The notes under the pieces: model-generated | Database searches by the model: none | The model's input: the letters and a program-made list of their open reading frames with translations, nothing else | What the model was told of the DNA's origin: nothing | Translations under genes and position numbers: made by a program | In this document: positions 1 to 13,751 of the stretch, one piece after another | Layout of the letters: the number at the start of each line of letters is the position of its first letter | How positions within the stretch are numbered: position 1 is the stretch's first letter | NCBI RefSeq assembly: GCF_022846655.1 | Contig: NZ_AP025667.1 | Location: 5,245,001 to 5,309,000 of the forward strand | Direction: 5' to 3' | Source: Streptomyces seoulensis | GTDB lineage: Bacteria; Actinomycetota; Actinomycetes; Streptomycetales; Streptomycetaceae | DNA length: 64,000 nt

Positions 1-17
1 GGAGTCTGAGAGGCGTC

Positions 18-590
18 TTAACGCCCGCTGTGCGCTGCGCCTTCGCGGGCCGCGCGCCACTCGGGGGCCAGTACCGCCCAGACCTCGGTGTCGGTGCGCA
101 CGCCGCGGTGCGGGTAGTTCTCGCGGAGCACGCCCTCGCGGCTCATGCCCAGGCGCCGGGCCACGTTGATGCTGGGCTGGTTGGCCGAGGAGGCGTGCCA
201 CTCCACCCGGTGCATGCCGCGTACGTCGAAGGCCCAGTCGAGCATGACCTTCAGGCCCCGCGTGACGAGCCCGCGCCCGCTCGCCGCGGGTACCAGCCAG
301 CAGCCCGCCTCGCAGACCCCGCTCGCGGTGTCCCACACCCGGAACATCAGGCCACCGACGAGCTTTCCGTCCAGCCAGATGCCGTGCAGGCTGCCGGTGT
401 CGGTGCCGCGCTTGTCGGCGTAGCCCTTCAGGAAGGCGCGGGCACCGGCGAGGTCCGGCACCACGTCCGGCAGGCCGACGTGCCGGCCGATGAACTCGCG
501 CTCGCCGTCGATGTTGGCGAACAGCTCCTCCGCGTGCCAGACCTCCAGGGGGCGCAGCTCGGCGCCGTCTCCCAGTGCTGTGGTGTACAT
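18..590 (-). CDS. GNAT family N-acetyltransferase (RimJ/RimL-like)
   Basis: A 190-residue GCN5-related acetyltransferase that would move an acetyl group from acetyl-CoA to an amine. The order of elements fits RimJ/RimL-type enzymes: an N-terminal 'LRPLEVWHAEELF' strand-helix, a central GCWLVPAASGRGLVTRG segment corresponding to the acetyl-CoA-binding motif A (Q/RxxGxG/A, here ASGRGL), and a C-terminal 'RRLGMSREGVLRENY' segment typical of the family. The substrate cannot be told from sequence; relatives act on ribosomal protein N-termini or on small amines. ATG start at 588-590. It stands alone, on the same strand as the next membrane gene. Confidence 0.85.
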   Translation of the reverse strand: MYTTALGDGAELRPLEVWHAEELFANIDGEREFIGRHVGLPDVVPDLAGARAFLKGYADKRGTDTGSLHGIWLDGKLVGGLMFRVWDTASGVCEAGCWLVPAASGRGLVTRGLKVMLDWAFDVRGMHRVEWHASSANQPSINVARRLGMSREGVLRENYPHRGVRTDTEVWAVLAPEWRAAREGAAHSGR

Positions 591-646
591 CGTGCCGTGT
601 TCCTTCCGCAGTTCCCGGCCGTGGCCGGACCGAGCCTTTCACGGGC

Positions 647-1048
647 TCAGTCGAACTGATCACCGAGGGCCATGATCATCGTCCCCGCTATCAGCAGCCA
701 CAGGGCGCGGCGGGTGCGGCCCCGTGCGCCGAGGACGGCGGCACCGGCGCACACGGCGGCTCCCGTGGCGTACGCGGCGGGGACCAGGGCCGGGGCGGGG
801 CCGGACAGGCGGAGCAGGGCGGCGGCCACTCCGGCGAGGGCGAGCACGGCGCCGGTGCCGATGGCGGTCCAGCGGGCGCGACGGGCCTCGTCGTAGAACT
901 CGGCGGACCCGGCCTCCTCGTCGTAGAACTCGGCGGACCCGGCCTCCTCGTCGTGCTCGACGGCGGCCTTCCCGTCCTCGGCGGGTTCCGTCCGTTCCGC
1001 CTCCTCGGCCTCGGCGGGTCCGGCGACGGAATCGGTACGTCCACTCAT
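647..1048 (-). CDS. Small membrane protein with acidic tandem-repeat N-terminus
   Basis: Predicted 133-residue protein. The first half is acidic and rich in Glu/Ala/Asp and contains a tandem repeat of a 10-residue unit (EEAGSAEFYD-like, twice). The second half holds three hydrophobic stretches (starting GTGAVLALAGVAAALL, YATGAAVCAGAAVLG and ALWLLIAGTMIMALG), so an acidic cytoplasmic tail on a small membrane domain is likely. I chose the ATG at 1048 because the longer reading frame upstream runs through a perfect terminator hairpin. No family recognised; function unknown. Confidence 0.6.
   Translation of the reverse strand: MSGRTDSVAGPAEAEEAERTEPAEDGKAAVEHDEEAGSAEFYDEEAGSAEFYDEARRARWTAIGTGAVLALAGVAAALLRLSGPAPALVPAAYATGAAVCAGAAVLGARGRTRRALWLLIAGTMIMALGDQFD
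886..954 (+). repeat. 30-bp direct tandem repeat inside a coding region
   Basis: Two identical 30-bp units (886-915 and 916-945) are followed by 9 matching bases (946-954). The length keeps the frame and encodes the duplicated acidic 10-residue motif of the membrane protein on the reverse strand. Likely a recent slippage duplication. Confidence 0.9.
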
Positions 1049-1105
1049 GGCGGGCGAGCGTAGCGCCTTCGTCTCCGGCGCCTCGCCGCGCCCCCGGGAA
1101 ACAGG

Positions 1106-1140
1106 ACGTGGCCCCGGAGGACGAACCTCCGGGGCCACGT
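1106..1140 (-). terminator. Terminator hairpin of the gat operon
   Basis: A perfect 15-bp inverted repeat (1106-1120 pairs with 1126-1140) with a 5-base ACGAA loop lies 20 bp past the gatB stop codon. There is no clear U-tract, as is usual for Streptomyces terminators. It separates the gat operon from the small membrane gene downstream. Confidence 0.8.
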
Positions 1141-1160
1141 TCAGCGGGTGGGCGCGGGAC

Positions 1161-2675
1161 TCAGCCCTCGCTCACGCCCAGCCGGTCCAGGATCAGCTCC
1201 TTGACGCGGGCGGCGTCGGCCTGGCCACGGGTGGCCTTCATGACCGCGCCGACCAGCGCGCCGGCCGCGGCCACCTTGCCGCCGCGGATCTTGTCCGCGA
1301 TGGCCGGGTTGCCGGCGATGGCCTCGTCGACGGCGGTGGTCAGCGCACCCTCGTCGGAGACGACCTTCAGACCGCGCTTCTCCACGACCTCGTCCGGCGT
1401 GCCCTCACCGGCGAGGACGCCCTCGATGACCTGGCGGGCCAGCTTGTCGTTCAGGTCGCCGGAGTTCACCAGCTCGGTGACCCGCGCGACCTGCACCGGC
1501 GTGATCGCCAGCTCGTCCAGCGACTTGCCGGACTCGTTGGCGCTGCGCGCCAGCTCGCCCATCCACCACTTGCGGGCGGAGGCCGCGTCGGCACCGGCGT
1601 CGATGCTGGCGACGATCAGGTCCAGCGCACCGGCGTTGGTGATCGACTGCATGTCGGTGGCCGAGATGCCCCACTCCGCCAGCAGGCGGGTACGGCGGGC
1701 CAGCGGCAGCTCGGGCAGCGCGGCGCGGATCTCCTCGACCCACTCGCGCGAGGGCGCCACCGGGACGAGGTCGGGCTCCGGGAAGTACCGGTAGTCCTCG
1801 GCCTCCTCCTTCACGCGGCCCGAGGTCGTGGACCCCGTGTCCTCGTGGAAGTGGCGGGTCTCCTGGATGATCGTGCCGCCGCCGTCGAGCACGGCCGCGT
1901 GGCGCATGATCTCGAAGCGGGCGGCACGCTCGACCGAGCGCAGCGAGTTGACGTTCTTCGTCTCGGAGCGCGTGCCGAACTTCTCGCGGCCGTGCGGGCG
2001 CAGCGACAGGTTCACGTCGCAGCGCATCTGGCCCATCTCCATCCGCGCCTCGGAGACCCCGAGGGCACGGATGACCTCGCGCAGCTCGCGGACGTAGGCA
2101 CGCGCGACCTCGGGGGCACGCTCGCCCGCGCCCTCGATGGGCTTGGTGACGATCTCGATGAGCGGGATGCCGGCGCGGTTGTAGTCCAGCAGGGAGTGGG
2201 ACGCGCCGTGGATACGGCCGGTGGCGCCGCCGACGTGCGTCGACTTGCCGGTGTCCTCCTCCATGTGGGCGCGCTCGATCTCCACGCGGAAGGTCTCGCC
2301 GTCCTCCAACTGCACGTCGAGGTAGCCGTCGAAGGCGATCGGCTCGTCGTACTGGGAGGTCTGGAAGTTCTTCGGCATGTCCGGATAGAAGTAGTTCTTC
2401 CGGGCGAAGCGGCACCACTCGGCGATCGAGCAGTTCAGCGCGAGGCCGATCTTGATCGCGGATTCGACGCCGGTCGCGTTGACGACCGGGAGCGCGCCGG
2501 GCATGCCGAGGCACACCGGGCACGTCTGCGAGTTGGGCTCGGCGCCCAGCTCGGTCGAACAGCCGCAGAACATCTTGGTGTTGGTGCCGAGTTCGACATG
2601 GACCTCAAGGCCCATGACGGGGTCGTACGACGACAGCGCGTCCTCGTACGACACCAGGTCGGTCGTGGTGGTCAC
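1161..2675 (-). CDS. gatB: Aspartyl/glutamyl-tRNA(Asn/Gln) amidotransferase subunit B
   Basis: 504 residues, the normal length for GatB. Together with GatA and GatC it converts Glu-tRNA(Gln) and Asp-tRNA(Asn) into Gln-tRNA(Gln) and Asn-tRNA(Asn) in the cytoplasm; GatB binds the tRNA and performs the kinase step. Visible signatures are [11 protein letters not shown] near the N-terminus, [15 protein letters not shown], the [15 protein letters not shown] block, and the C-terminal Yqey-like tail. The C-terminal 150 residues (from about 350) match the helical tRNA-binding domain. It is the last gene of gatC-gatA-orf-gatB and is followed by a perfect terminator hairpin. Confidence 0.97.
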   Translation of the reverse strand: MTTTTDLVSYEDALSSYDPVMGLEVHVELGTNTKMFCGCSTELGAEPNSQTCPVCLGMPGALPVVNATGVESAIKIGLALNCSIAEWCRFARKNYFYPDMPKNFQTSQYDEPIAFDGYLDVQLEDGETFRVEIERAHMEEDTGKSTHVGGATGRIHGASHSLLDYNRAGIPLIEIVTKPIEGAGERAPEVARAYVRELREVIRALGVSEARMEMGQMRCDVNLSLRPHGREKFGTRSETKNVNSLRSVERAARFEIMRHAAVLDGGGTIIQETRHFHEDTGSTTSGRVKEEAEDYRYFPEPDLVPVAPSREWVEEIRAALPELPLARRTRLLAEWGISATDMQSITNAGALDLIVASIDAGADAASARKWWMGELARSANESGKSLDELAITPVQVARVTELVNSGDLNDKLARQVIEGVLAGEGTPDEVVEKRGLKVVSDEGALTTAVDEAIAGNPAIADKIRGGKVAAAGALVGAVMKATRGQADAARVKELILDRLGVSEG

Positions 2676-2691
2676 GGTGAAAACTTCCCTC

Positions 2692-2927
2692 TCAGCCCAG
2701 CAGGACGTCGTCGTCGCCCAGCCGCTTCAGCTCGCGGTAGAGGATGGCGAGGCCGGTGACGATGGCGACGGCGGACGCGGCGGCGTCGATCAGGCGCAGC
2801 GTGTCGCGCTCCGAACGGGCCTTCTTGATCTGCTTGGCCACGCCGACCGCGCTGAACGCGGTGCCGGCCATGGACAGGTACGTGCCGGACCTCGACTGCT
2901 TGAAGCCCTTGGCCTTGTTCAGTGCGC

Positions 2928-2931
<4 letters not shown>
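2692..2931 (-). CDS. Small conserved membrane-associated protein in the gat operon
   Basis: A 79-residue protein encoded between gatA and gatB. The GTG start at 2929-2931 overlaps the gatA stop codon in a GTGA arrangement and follows a GAGGAGG-like ribosome site, so it is translationally coupled to gatA. The sequence is basic in its N-terminal half ([22 protein letters not shown]) and has one hydrophobic helix, [19 protein letters not shown], near the C-terminus. A longer in-frame extension upstream lies inside gatA and is rejected. I recognise no named family; position suggests a Streptomyces accessory of the operon, but no role can be assigned. Confidence 0.75.
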
Positions 2932-4421
<1,490 letters not shown>

Positions 4422-4427
4422 GACTTG

Positions 4428-4724
4428 TTAGTCCTCCCCCAGGATCTGCGGCACCTTGAAACGCTGCTGCTCCTGGGCGGGGGCGCCGGAGAGCGCCTGC
4501 GCGGGGGTGAGCGAGGGACGGACCTCGTCCGCCCGCATGACGTTCGTCAGCGGGAGCGGGTGCGAGGTCGGCGGTACGTCTTGGTCGGCGACCTCGCTGA
4601 CGCGGGCGACCGCGCCGATGATGTCGTCGAGCTGGCCCGCGAAGTGGTCGAGCTCTTCGGGCTTCAGCTCCAGACGCGCCAGCCGGGCGAGGTGGGCGAC
4701 CTCCTCGCGCGTGATGCCAGGCAT
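4428..4724 (-). CDS. gatC: Aspartyl/glutamyl-tRNA(Asn/Gln) amidotransferase subunit C
   Basis: 98 residues, typical for GatC, which wraps around and stabilises GatA and GatB. The family signature [17 protein letters not shown] is at the N-terminus, followed by a helical segment with [12 protein letters not shown] and the C-terminal 'VPQILGE'. I chose the ATG at 4722-4724; the longer reading frame extends through the palindromic upstream element and looks non-coding. First gene of the gatC-gatA-orf-gatB operon. Confidence 0.95.
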   Translation of the reverse strand: MPGITREEVAHLARLARLELKPEELDHFAGQLDDIIGAVARVSEVADQDVPPTSHPLPLTNVMRADEVRPSLTPAQALSGAPAQEQQRFKVPQILGED

Positions 4725-4762
4725 GCAGCGATCCTCTGGGGTGAGTGAGTGTGGTTTGGGCC

Positions 4763-4938
4763 GGGGCTGGTCGTCCTCTTTCCGTCGTCCGCCCGGAGGG
4801 CGGGTCACGCGGCGTCCGGTGCGTGCGATCGCAAGGCGCCGGAGCGCCCTCGTGGCGGAGCCACGTGGGCGATTCGGCAACGCGGCGAGCGTGCGTGCCG
4901 GGCGTCGCGTGACAGACGGAAAGGGGACGACTAGCTCC
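4763..4938. repeat. 176-bp imperfect palindromic element upstream of gatC
   Basis: The outer arms 4763-4786 and 4915-4938 are reverse complements at 21 of 24 positions. Pairing continues inward (GTCACGCGGCGTCCGG near 4804 against the complement of 4890-4912) to a CCACGTGG centre at 4861-4868. One arm carries an extra small hairpin of about 16 bp (4789-4803). No gene is seen in the 299-bp interval 4725-5023, which must also carry the gat promoter. It resembles a non-autonomous dispersed palindrome, but the number of copies in the genome cannot be judged from this window. Confidence 0.75.
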
Positions 4939-5023
4939 AATCCTATGGGGCGTGGACCGCTGCCCGGTAAACGGTTTCCCGGCGGCCCCCGGCGAGGCCC
5001 TCCCCCACCGCGCCCGGGACGGG

Positions 5024-5476
5024 TCAGGCCCCCGTGGTGGAGCCGGGACGGACGATCATCAGGACGGTCACCGTCGCCCACAGCAGGTTGAAGACGCCGG
5101 TGAGCATGGCGAGGCGGGCGGCGGAGCCCGCCGCCCCCGGAGCGGCTTCCAGCGCGGCTTCCTGGGCGGGCAGGATCAGCAGGCCGAGGACGGCCGCGGC
5201 CACCGCGGTCAGGACGATCGAGGTGATCAGCCACCCGCTGCCGAGCACGCCGAGGTTCTGCGCCGTGGCGAACCCGAAGACGGGGACCGCGACGCCGACG
5301 GCCGCGTAGACCCGGCAGACGCGGTGCAGCAGCCGCAGGCCCGCGAGCGCCTCCTGGTCGCCCGGATCGCCGTGCGCGCGGCGCAGCGACCTCGGGAACA
5401 TGCTCGCGGCGACGGCGACCGGCCCGATCGCCAGCAGGGCGGCCAGGACGTGGATGGAGAGGAGCAGCTTCGTCAT
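5024..5476 (-). CDS. DUF2269-like integral membrane protein
   Basis: 150 residues with four predicted membrane helices: [20 protein letters not shown] at the N-terminus, [35 protein letters not shown] and a C-terminal [19 protein letters not shown]. The N-terminal '[13 protein letters not shown]' with an early His is typical of the DUF2269 type of membrane protein. I chose the ATG at 5474-5476; upstream in-frame extension is unlikely coding. It is divergent from the GlxA-type regulator across a 235-bp gap, which may hold promoters for both. Function unknown. Confidence 0.7.
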   Translation of the reverse strand: MTKLLLSIHVLAALLAIGPVAVAASMFPRSLRRAHGDPGDQEALAGLRLLHRVCRVYAAVGVAVPVFGFATAQNLGVLGSGWLITSIVLTAVAAAVLGLLILPAQEAALEAAPGAAGSAARLAMLTGVFNLLWATVTVLMIVRPGSTTGA

Positions 5477-5711
5477 GTCAGACGCCTCTGGGCGTGCATG
5501 GAGGGGATTCCTTCGTGAGGGGCGGGGTCCGGTCCTTGCCGGGTTCGCGGAAAAGCCAACCAGCCGGGCCGCCCCCGCCCCAGTGGCATTAGTGACGCCT
5601 TCCGACGGGATATCGCCAGACAGTCTTTTCCGGGCATGTGTGCAGGTCCGGGCTGTCGTCCCATGGCCGTGAAGGCCCGCGTCGCACCGTGCGGGTGGGT
5701 ATGTTCGAGCC

Positions 5712-6650
5712 ATGCACACCGTCGCCGTGCTCGCCCTGGACCAGGTGATCCCGTTCGACCTGTCCACCCCGATCGACGTCTTCACCCGTACCCGGCTCCC
5801 GGACGGCCGCCCCGGCTACCGCATCCGGGTGTGCGCGGAGCATCCGGAGACCGACGCGGGCTCCTTCGCCCTGCGCGCTCCCTGGGGGCTGGAGGGGCTC
5901 CGGGGCGCGGACACGGTCGTCGTGCCCGGTACCGCCGACCCCACCGCGCCGCCCGCTCCCGCCGTCCACGACGCGCTGCTGGCGGCCGCCGGGGACGGCA
6001 CCCGGATCGCCTCCATCTGCTCGGGCACCTTCGTCCTGGCCGCCACCGGACTGCTGGACGGCCTGCGGGCCACCACCCACTGGGCCGTGGCCGGCCTGCT
6101 GGCGGACACCCACCCGGAGATCGCGGTCGACCCGGACGTGCTGTACGTCGACAACGGCCAGATCCTGACGTCGGCCGGGGCGGCAGCGGGCCTGGACCTG
6201 TGTCTGCACATGATCCGCCGGGACTACGGCTCGGCGGTCGCCGCCGACGCAGCGCGGCTCTCCGTCATGCCCCTGGAACGCGAGGGCGGCCAGGCGCAGT
6301 TCATCGTCCACGACCACGCGCCCACGCCACACGGCTCCGCCTTCGAGCCCCTGCTCGACTGGCTGCGGGACAACCTGGGCTCCGACCTCACCCTCGCCGA
6401 CATCGCCGCCCAGGCCGGGACCAGCACACGCACCCTGATCCGCCGCTTCCGCGAGCAGACCGGCAGCACGCCGTTGCAGTGGCTCCACCGTGCCCGCGTC
6501 CGGCAGGCCCAGCATCTGCTGGAGACCACCCAGCAGTCCGTGGAACGCATCGGCGCCCAGGTCGGGTTCGGCTCGCCCACGGCCTTCCGCGACCGCTTCA
6601 AGCGCACCACCGGGGTCAGCCCCCACGCCTACCGCCGCTCCTTCACCTGA
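5712..6650 (+). CDS. GlxA family transcriptional regulator (DJ-1/PfpI plus AraC HTH)
   Basis: 312 residues. Residues 1-180 are a DJ-1/PfpI-like domain with the nucleophile-elbow motif ASICSGTFVLAATGLL (Cys preserved) followed by the ATTHW segment. Residues 215-312 form a double helix-turn-helix of AraC type (LTLADIAAQAGTSTRTLIRRF and VERIGAQVGFGSPTAFRDRF). Such proteins are amidase-like sensors that act as activators; the ligand is unknown. The ATG at 5712 is followed by a coherent domain start. A short GACCCC/GGGGTC hairpin covers its stop codon (6649-6666). Confidence 0.9.
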   Translation: MHTVAVLALDQVIPFDLSTPIDVFTRTRLPDGRPGYRIRVCAEHPETDAGSFALRAPWGLEGLRGADTVVVPGTADPTAPPAPAVHDALLAAAGDGTRIASICSGTFVLAATGLLDGLRATTHWAVAGLLADTHPEIAVDPDVLYVDNGQILTSAGAAAGLDLCLHMIRRDYGSAVAADAARLSVMPLEREGGQAQFIVHDHAPTPHGSAFEPLLDWLRDNLGSDLTLADIAAQAGTSTRTLIRRFREQTGSTPLQWLHRARVRQAQHLLETTQQSVERIGAQVGFGSPTAFRDRFKRTTGVSPHAYRRSFT

Positions 6651-6666
6651 CCCCTCGGACGGGGTC
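6649..6666 (+). terminator. Short hairpin at the end of the GlxA-type regulator gene
   Basis: Six-base arms GACCCC (6649-6654) and GGGGTC (6661-6666) with a 6-base loop lie across the stop codon, between two convergent genes. Possible weak terminator; a stem this short could be chance in GC-rich DNA. Confidence 0.35.
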
Positions 6667-6712
6667 CGGTCCGGGGGACGGAGGGCGAAACGTTACCGCT
6701 GCCTGGGCGGGC

Positions 6713-8932
6713 TCACTCCGCCGCGGGAAGGGCCGCGCGCGGTCGCTGCCACCCCCGGGCGCCCCGGGCCTTCAGCCAGGCCGTGGTCTCCTCGGGAGGC
6801 ATGGCCGCGGCCACCAGCCACCCCTGTACGGCGTCGCAGTGGAGGTCGCGGAGGTGTTCCCAGGTCTCGTCGTCCTCGACGCCCTCGGCGACGACCACGA
6901 GGCCGAGCGAGTGCGCGAGGTCGACCGTGCAGCGGACGATCGCCGCGTCCTCGGCGTCCACCGCGAGCCGGGCCACGAAGGAGCGGTCGATCTTCAGTTC
7001 GCTGACCGGCAGCCGCCGCAGGTGGACCAGGGAGGAGTAGCCGGTGCCGAAGTCGTCCAGGGACATCTTCACGCCGTGCCCGGCCAGCGCGGCCAGGGTG
7101 TCGGCGGCCCGCTGCGGGTCCTCCAGCAGCACGTGCTCGGTGATCTCCAACTGGAGCGCCCCCGCCGGGACCCCGTGCCGGGCCAGCCGGGCGGCGACGG
7201 AACCGGCGAAGCCGGGGGTGTGCACGTCACGCGGGGAGACGTTCACCGCGACCGGCACCCTGAGGCCCTGCTCGCGCCAGCGAGCGACCTGCGCGAGCGC
7301 GGTCTCCAGGACGTACTCGGTGAGGTGCGGCATCAGCCCGGAGGACTCGGCGATCGCTATGAACTCGTCCGGCGGGACCTTGCCCCGCTCCGGGTGCACC
7401 CAGCGCACCAGGGCCTCCAGGCCGGCCACCTGGCCGTCGAAGCGGACCTTGGGCTGGTAGTGCAACTGCACCTCGTGCGCGTCCAGCGCCCGGCGCAGAT
7501 CGCCCAGCAGGGCCAGCCGGTCGGGGGTGTTGGAGTCCCGCTTGGACTCGTACGCCTCCACGCCGGTGCGGTCCCGCTTGGCCTGGTACATCGCCACGTC
7601 CGCGCGCCGCAGCATGCCCTCGGCGTCCAGCGCGTGGTCGGGGAAGACGGCGACGCCCGCGCTGGCCTCCAGCACGAGCGTGAGTCCGTCGAGGTCGAGC
7701 GGCGAACCGAGCGCGGTGACCAGCCCGCGCGCGATCCGGGTGGCCGACGTCGTGGAGTCGGCCACCGGCAGTAAGACGGCGAACTCGTCCCCGCCCAGCC
7801 GCGCGGCCTCCGCTCCGCGTGGCAGGGCCTTCTGGAGCCGGTCGGCGATCTGCAACAGCAGCCGGTCACCGGCGAGATGGCCGAGGGTGTCGTTGACCGA
7901 CCGGAAGCGGTCGAGGTCGATGAGCATCAACGCCGAGCGGGCGCCGATGCGTTCGGCGTCGTCCAGCGCGGTCCAGATCCGCTCCAGCAGCCACTGCCGG
8001 TTGGGCAGTCCGGTCAGCGGGTCGCGCAACTGCTCCTCCGCGCGGGCCCGCGCCATCCACAGCGTGGAGTCCAGCGCGATCAGCGGGATGGCGAACAGCG
8101 GCAGCAGCTCCGGCCGGGCGTCGGCGACCACGCACACCAGCGGCGCGATGCCGAGCAGCGCCACGACGACCAGTCCCTGCCGGACCAGCGCGGTACGGGC
8201 GATGGTGGGCACCCCGCCCCCGCGCGGGGCGTGCAGGTACCACAACAGCCCCCGGCTGACGAGGAGATACGCCCCCGCCGCGAGCACCACCTCGGGGACG
8301 GTGCCCAGGTCCCAACCGGCGGGCCGCCAGGGCTCCTCCACGGTGCCCACCCGGCCGAAGGCGCCGAGCACGAGGGCTCCGGCGCCGATGCCGAGGATGT
8401 CCACCGCGCCGTGCAGCAGGCCCTGCCGCCAGCAGTTGCGCCGGGCCACGCCGACCAGGACGACGACGGTGAGGCTGACCAGTCCGGCCGGGACCCAGCC
8501 GTACAGCAGCAGGGTGGCGAGGGTGAGCGCGGCGCCGGAGGCGGTGCCGCCGCCCCAGCGGGCCCGGCCCAGCATGACGAGATGGCCGACGACGAGTCCG
8601 GTGAGCAGCGCCAGCGCCCACCCGGCCGTGCCGGCGGGGAAGAGCGCGCGGCCCCCGCTGAAGGCGCCGTAGAGCCCGGCGCCGAGGGCGAGGGCGGCCG
8701 CGGTGGCGAGCGCGGCGGGCAACGTGGGTGCCTGCGTGCGCTGTTGGGAGTCCTGCGAGGGGCCGAGGTCGGCGGCGAGGACCAGCGCCGCGTGCGGATC
8801 GCCCCTGTCCGCCGCGCCGTTCGGCCCCGCGCGGTCCTTGCTGCGTCCGGTCCACCGGTTCCCCCGCCACGCGCCCGTGCGGCGGCGCAGGCGCTGCCGT
8901 GAGCCGGGGGCGGCGCTCTCGGTCGGTTCCAT
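6713..8932 (-). CDS. rmdB: Membrane-anchored GGDEF-EAL c-di-GMP enzyme (probable RmdB)
   Basis: 739 residues. The N-terminal 300 residues contain about eight hydrophobic segments, then a GGDEF domain with the intact motif at 380-384 and an EAL domain with the motif at 506-508 (GLEALVRWVHP). The EAL half keeps DDFGTGYSSL and the E and K residues typical of active phosphodiesterases. RmdB of S. coelicolor (from memory SCO5495, next to ligA) is a c-di-GMP phosphodiesterase affecting aerial development; family and position match. I chose the ATG at 8932 over 8968 because MEPTESAAP begins the soluble tail. Codon 387, just after GGDEF, is TTA (7772-7774), so translation may depend on the bldA tRNA. 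Confidence 0.85.
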   Translation of the reverse strand: MEPTESAAPGSRQRLRRRTGAWRGNRWTGRSKDRAGPNGAADRGDPHAALVLAADLGPSQDSQQRTQAPTLPAALATAAALALGAGLYGAFSGGRALFPAGTAGWALALLTGLVVGHLVMLGRARWGGGTASGAALTLATLLLYGWVPAGLVSLTVVVLVGVARRNCWRQGLLHGAVDILGIGAGALVLGAFGRVGTVEEPWRPAGWDLGTVPEVVLAAGAYLLVSRGLLWYLHAPRGGGVPTIARTALVRQGLVVVALLGIAPLVCVVADARPELLPLFAIPLIALDSTLWMARARAEEQLRDPLTGLPNRQWLLERIWTALDDAERIGARSALMLIDLDRFRSVNDTLGHLAGDRLLLQIADRLQKALPRGAEAARLGGDEFAVLLPVADSTTSATRIARGLVTALGSPLDLDGLTLVLEASAGVAVFPDHALDAEGMLRRADVAMYQAKRDRTGVEAYESKRDSNTPDRLALLGDLRRALDAHEVQLHYQPKVRFDGQVAGLEALVRWVHPERGKVPPDEFIAIAESSGLMPHLTEYVLETALAQVARWREQGLRVPVAVNVSPRDVHTPGFAGSVAARLARHGVPAGALQLEITEHVLLEDPQRAADTLAALAGHGVKMSLDDFGTGYSSLVHLRRLPVSELKIDRSFVARLAVDAEDAAIVRCTVDLAHSLGLVVVAEGVEDDETWEHLRDLHCDAVQGWLVAAAMPPEETTAWLKARGARGWQRPRAALPAAE

Positions 8933-9192
8933 ACCCGTCCCTCTCACAGCCGGCGGTGCCCACGCCACGCGGCCCTAGCCCCGAGGACCGTCAGCGGCTC
9001 GGCGGTGGAAAGCCCTTCCCCGTGCCGGCTGTCGGGCACGGGGATGCACCGGCCGCGGCTGGGCACGGCGGGCGCACCTCTCAACAGTAGGCCGCGGAGG
9101 GCTTCCTCGGGCAGCGGTCGTGGACGGTCGCCCGAATGCGTACGGGCCACCCGTATGCATCTGATATGCGCCGAACGGGTGGCCTTCAACCG

Positions 9193-12412
<3,220 letters not shown>

Positions 12413-12446
12413 CCCGGCAGGGTATGCCGTGCCGGGCGCGGGTGCG

Positions 12447-13136
12447 TCAGCGGCCGGGGCGCACCGTCAGGTCGTTGATCTCGGCGTCCCTGGGCAGGTC
12501 GAGGGCGAGCAGGACGGTGTCGGCGACCGACTCGGGGTCGATGAACCGGCCGGGGTCGTACTCCTTGCCCTCCTGCTGGTGCACCTTGGCCTGCATCGGG
12601 CTGGCGGTGCGGCCGGGGTAGACGGAGGTGACCCGGACGCCGTTGCCGTGCTCCTCGTGGCGCAGCGAGTCGGCCAGGGCCTTCAGACCGTGCTTGGAGG
12701 CGGCGTACGCGGACCAGCCCGCGTGGGCGTTGAGTCCGGCGCCGGAGTTGACGAAGAGGACCTGGCCGCGGCCGGTGCGGAGCTGGGGCAGGAAGTGCCG
12801 GGTCAGCTCGGCGGGGGCGATCAGGTTGACGTTGAGCTGGTGGCGCCAGGACTTGGGGGTGAGGTCACCGACGTCGCCGAGGTCGACGACCCCGGCGATG
12901 TGCAGCAGCGAGTCCACGCGGTCCGGCAGCGACTGGTGGGAGAAGGCCCAGGACAGCTTGTCGGGGTCGGCGAGGTCGCCCACCAGGGTGCGGGCGCCGG
13001 GGAACTCGGCCGCGAGTTCCTTGGCGCGGGCCGCGTCGCGCGCGTGGAGGACGAGTTCGTCCCCGCGCGCGTGCAGACGGCGGGCGACGGCGGCGCCGAT
13101 GCCGGAACCGGCGCCGGTGATCACATGAGTAGCCAT
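12447..13136 (-). CDS. SDR family short-chain dehydrogenase/reductase
   Basis: 229 residues. A classical SDR with the nucleotide-binding TGAGSGIGAAVARRL motif at the N-terminus, GDLADPD (acidic residue for the cofactor), NSGAG in the serine strand position and the YAASKHGL catalytic Tyr-x-x-x-Lys. Substrate cannot be predicted. ATG at 13134-13136 places the glycine motif where the family has it. Confidence 0.9.
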   Translation of the reverse strand: MATHVITGAGSGIGAAVARRLHARGDELVLHARDAARAKELAAEFPGARTLVGDLADPDKLSWAFSHQSLPDRVDSLLHIAGVVDLGDVGDLTPKSWRHQLNVNLIAPAELTRHFLPQLRTGRGQVLFVNSGAGLNAHAGWSAYAASKHGLKALADSLRHEEHGNGVRVTSVYPGRTASPMQAKVHQQEGKEYDPGRFIDPESVADTVLLALDLPRDAEINDLTVRPGR

Positions 13137-13152
13137 GCCCGCCATGGTCGCA

Positions 13153-13692
13153 TCAGCGTCCGGCGAGGGACTCCTCCAGGTGGGCGAGGGCACCGGCCGG
13201 CTCCTCGGCGAAGAACATCAGCTCCGACAGCGGGCGCGGCAGGAAGCCCTCCGCCTCCATGCGGCGGAACTGCTGCTCCAGGCCGTCGTAGAAGCCGGCG
13301 GTGTTGAGCAGCACCACGGGCTTGGTGGTGCGGCCGTGCTTCTTCAGCTCCAGGATCTCGGTGGCCTCGTCCAGCGTGCCGGTGCCGCCGACCATGATGA
13401 CCACGGCGTCGGCCTTCTCCAGCAGCAGCCGCTTGCGCTCTGCGAGGTCGGCGGCGACCACCATCTCGTCGGCGCCGGGGCGGGCCACGGCGGACAGGAA
13501 CTCCACGGAGACGCCCACGAGCCTGCCTCCGGCCTCCTGCACGCCGTCGGCGACGACCTTCATCAGACCGGAGTCCGAGCCGCCCCAGACGAGCGTGTGC
13601 CCGCCCTTGCCGATCAGTCTCCCGAACTCCCGCGCAGGGCGCGTGTAGCGTTCGTCGAGGTCGGCGGCGGAGAGAAAGACACAGATGTTCAT
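13153..13692 (-). CDS. LOG family (SLOG fold) protein, possible nucleoside 5'-monophosphate phosphoribohydrolase
   Basis: 179 residues. Begins MNICVFLSAADLDERY and keeps the GKGGHTLVWGGSDSGLM region and the family motif, seen as VGGTGTLDEATE. The usual first residue of PGGxGTxxE is Pro; here it is Val, while the catalytic Glu is kept. LOG enzymes release free cytokinins or hydrolyse AMP-like nucleotides; the bacterial role is often unclear. ATG at 13690-13692; the longer frame is judged an artefact. Only 16 bp from the SDR gene on the same strand. Confidence 0.8.
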   Translation of the reverse strand: MNICVFLSAADLDERYTRPAREFGRLIGKGGHTLVWGGSDSGLMKVVADGVQEAGGRLVGVSVEFLSAVARPGADEMVVAADLAERKRLLLEKADAVVIMVGGTGTLDEATEILELKKHGRTTKPVVLLNTAGFYDGLEQQFRRMEAEGFLPRPLSELMFFAEEPAGALAHLEESLAGR

Positions 13693-13751
13693 GCCGGCCA
13701 CGGTACGCGGGCACGCGGGAACAACGACGGCTCCGCCCGTGCTTTTCCGGT

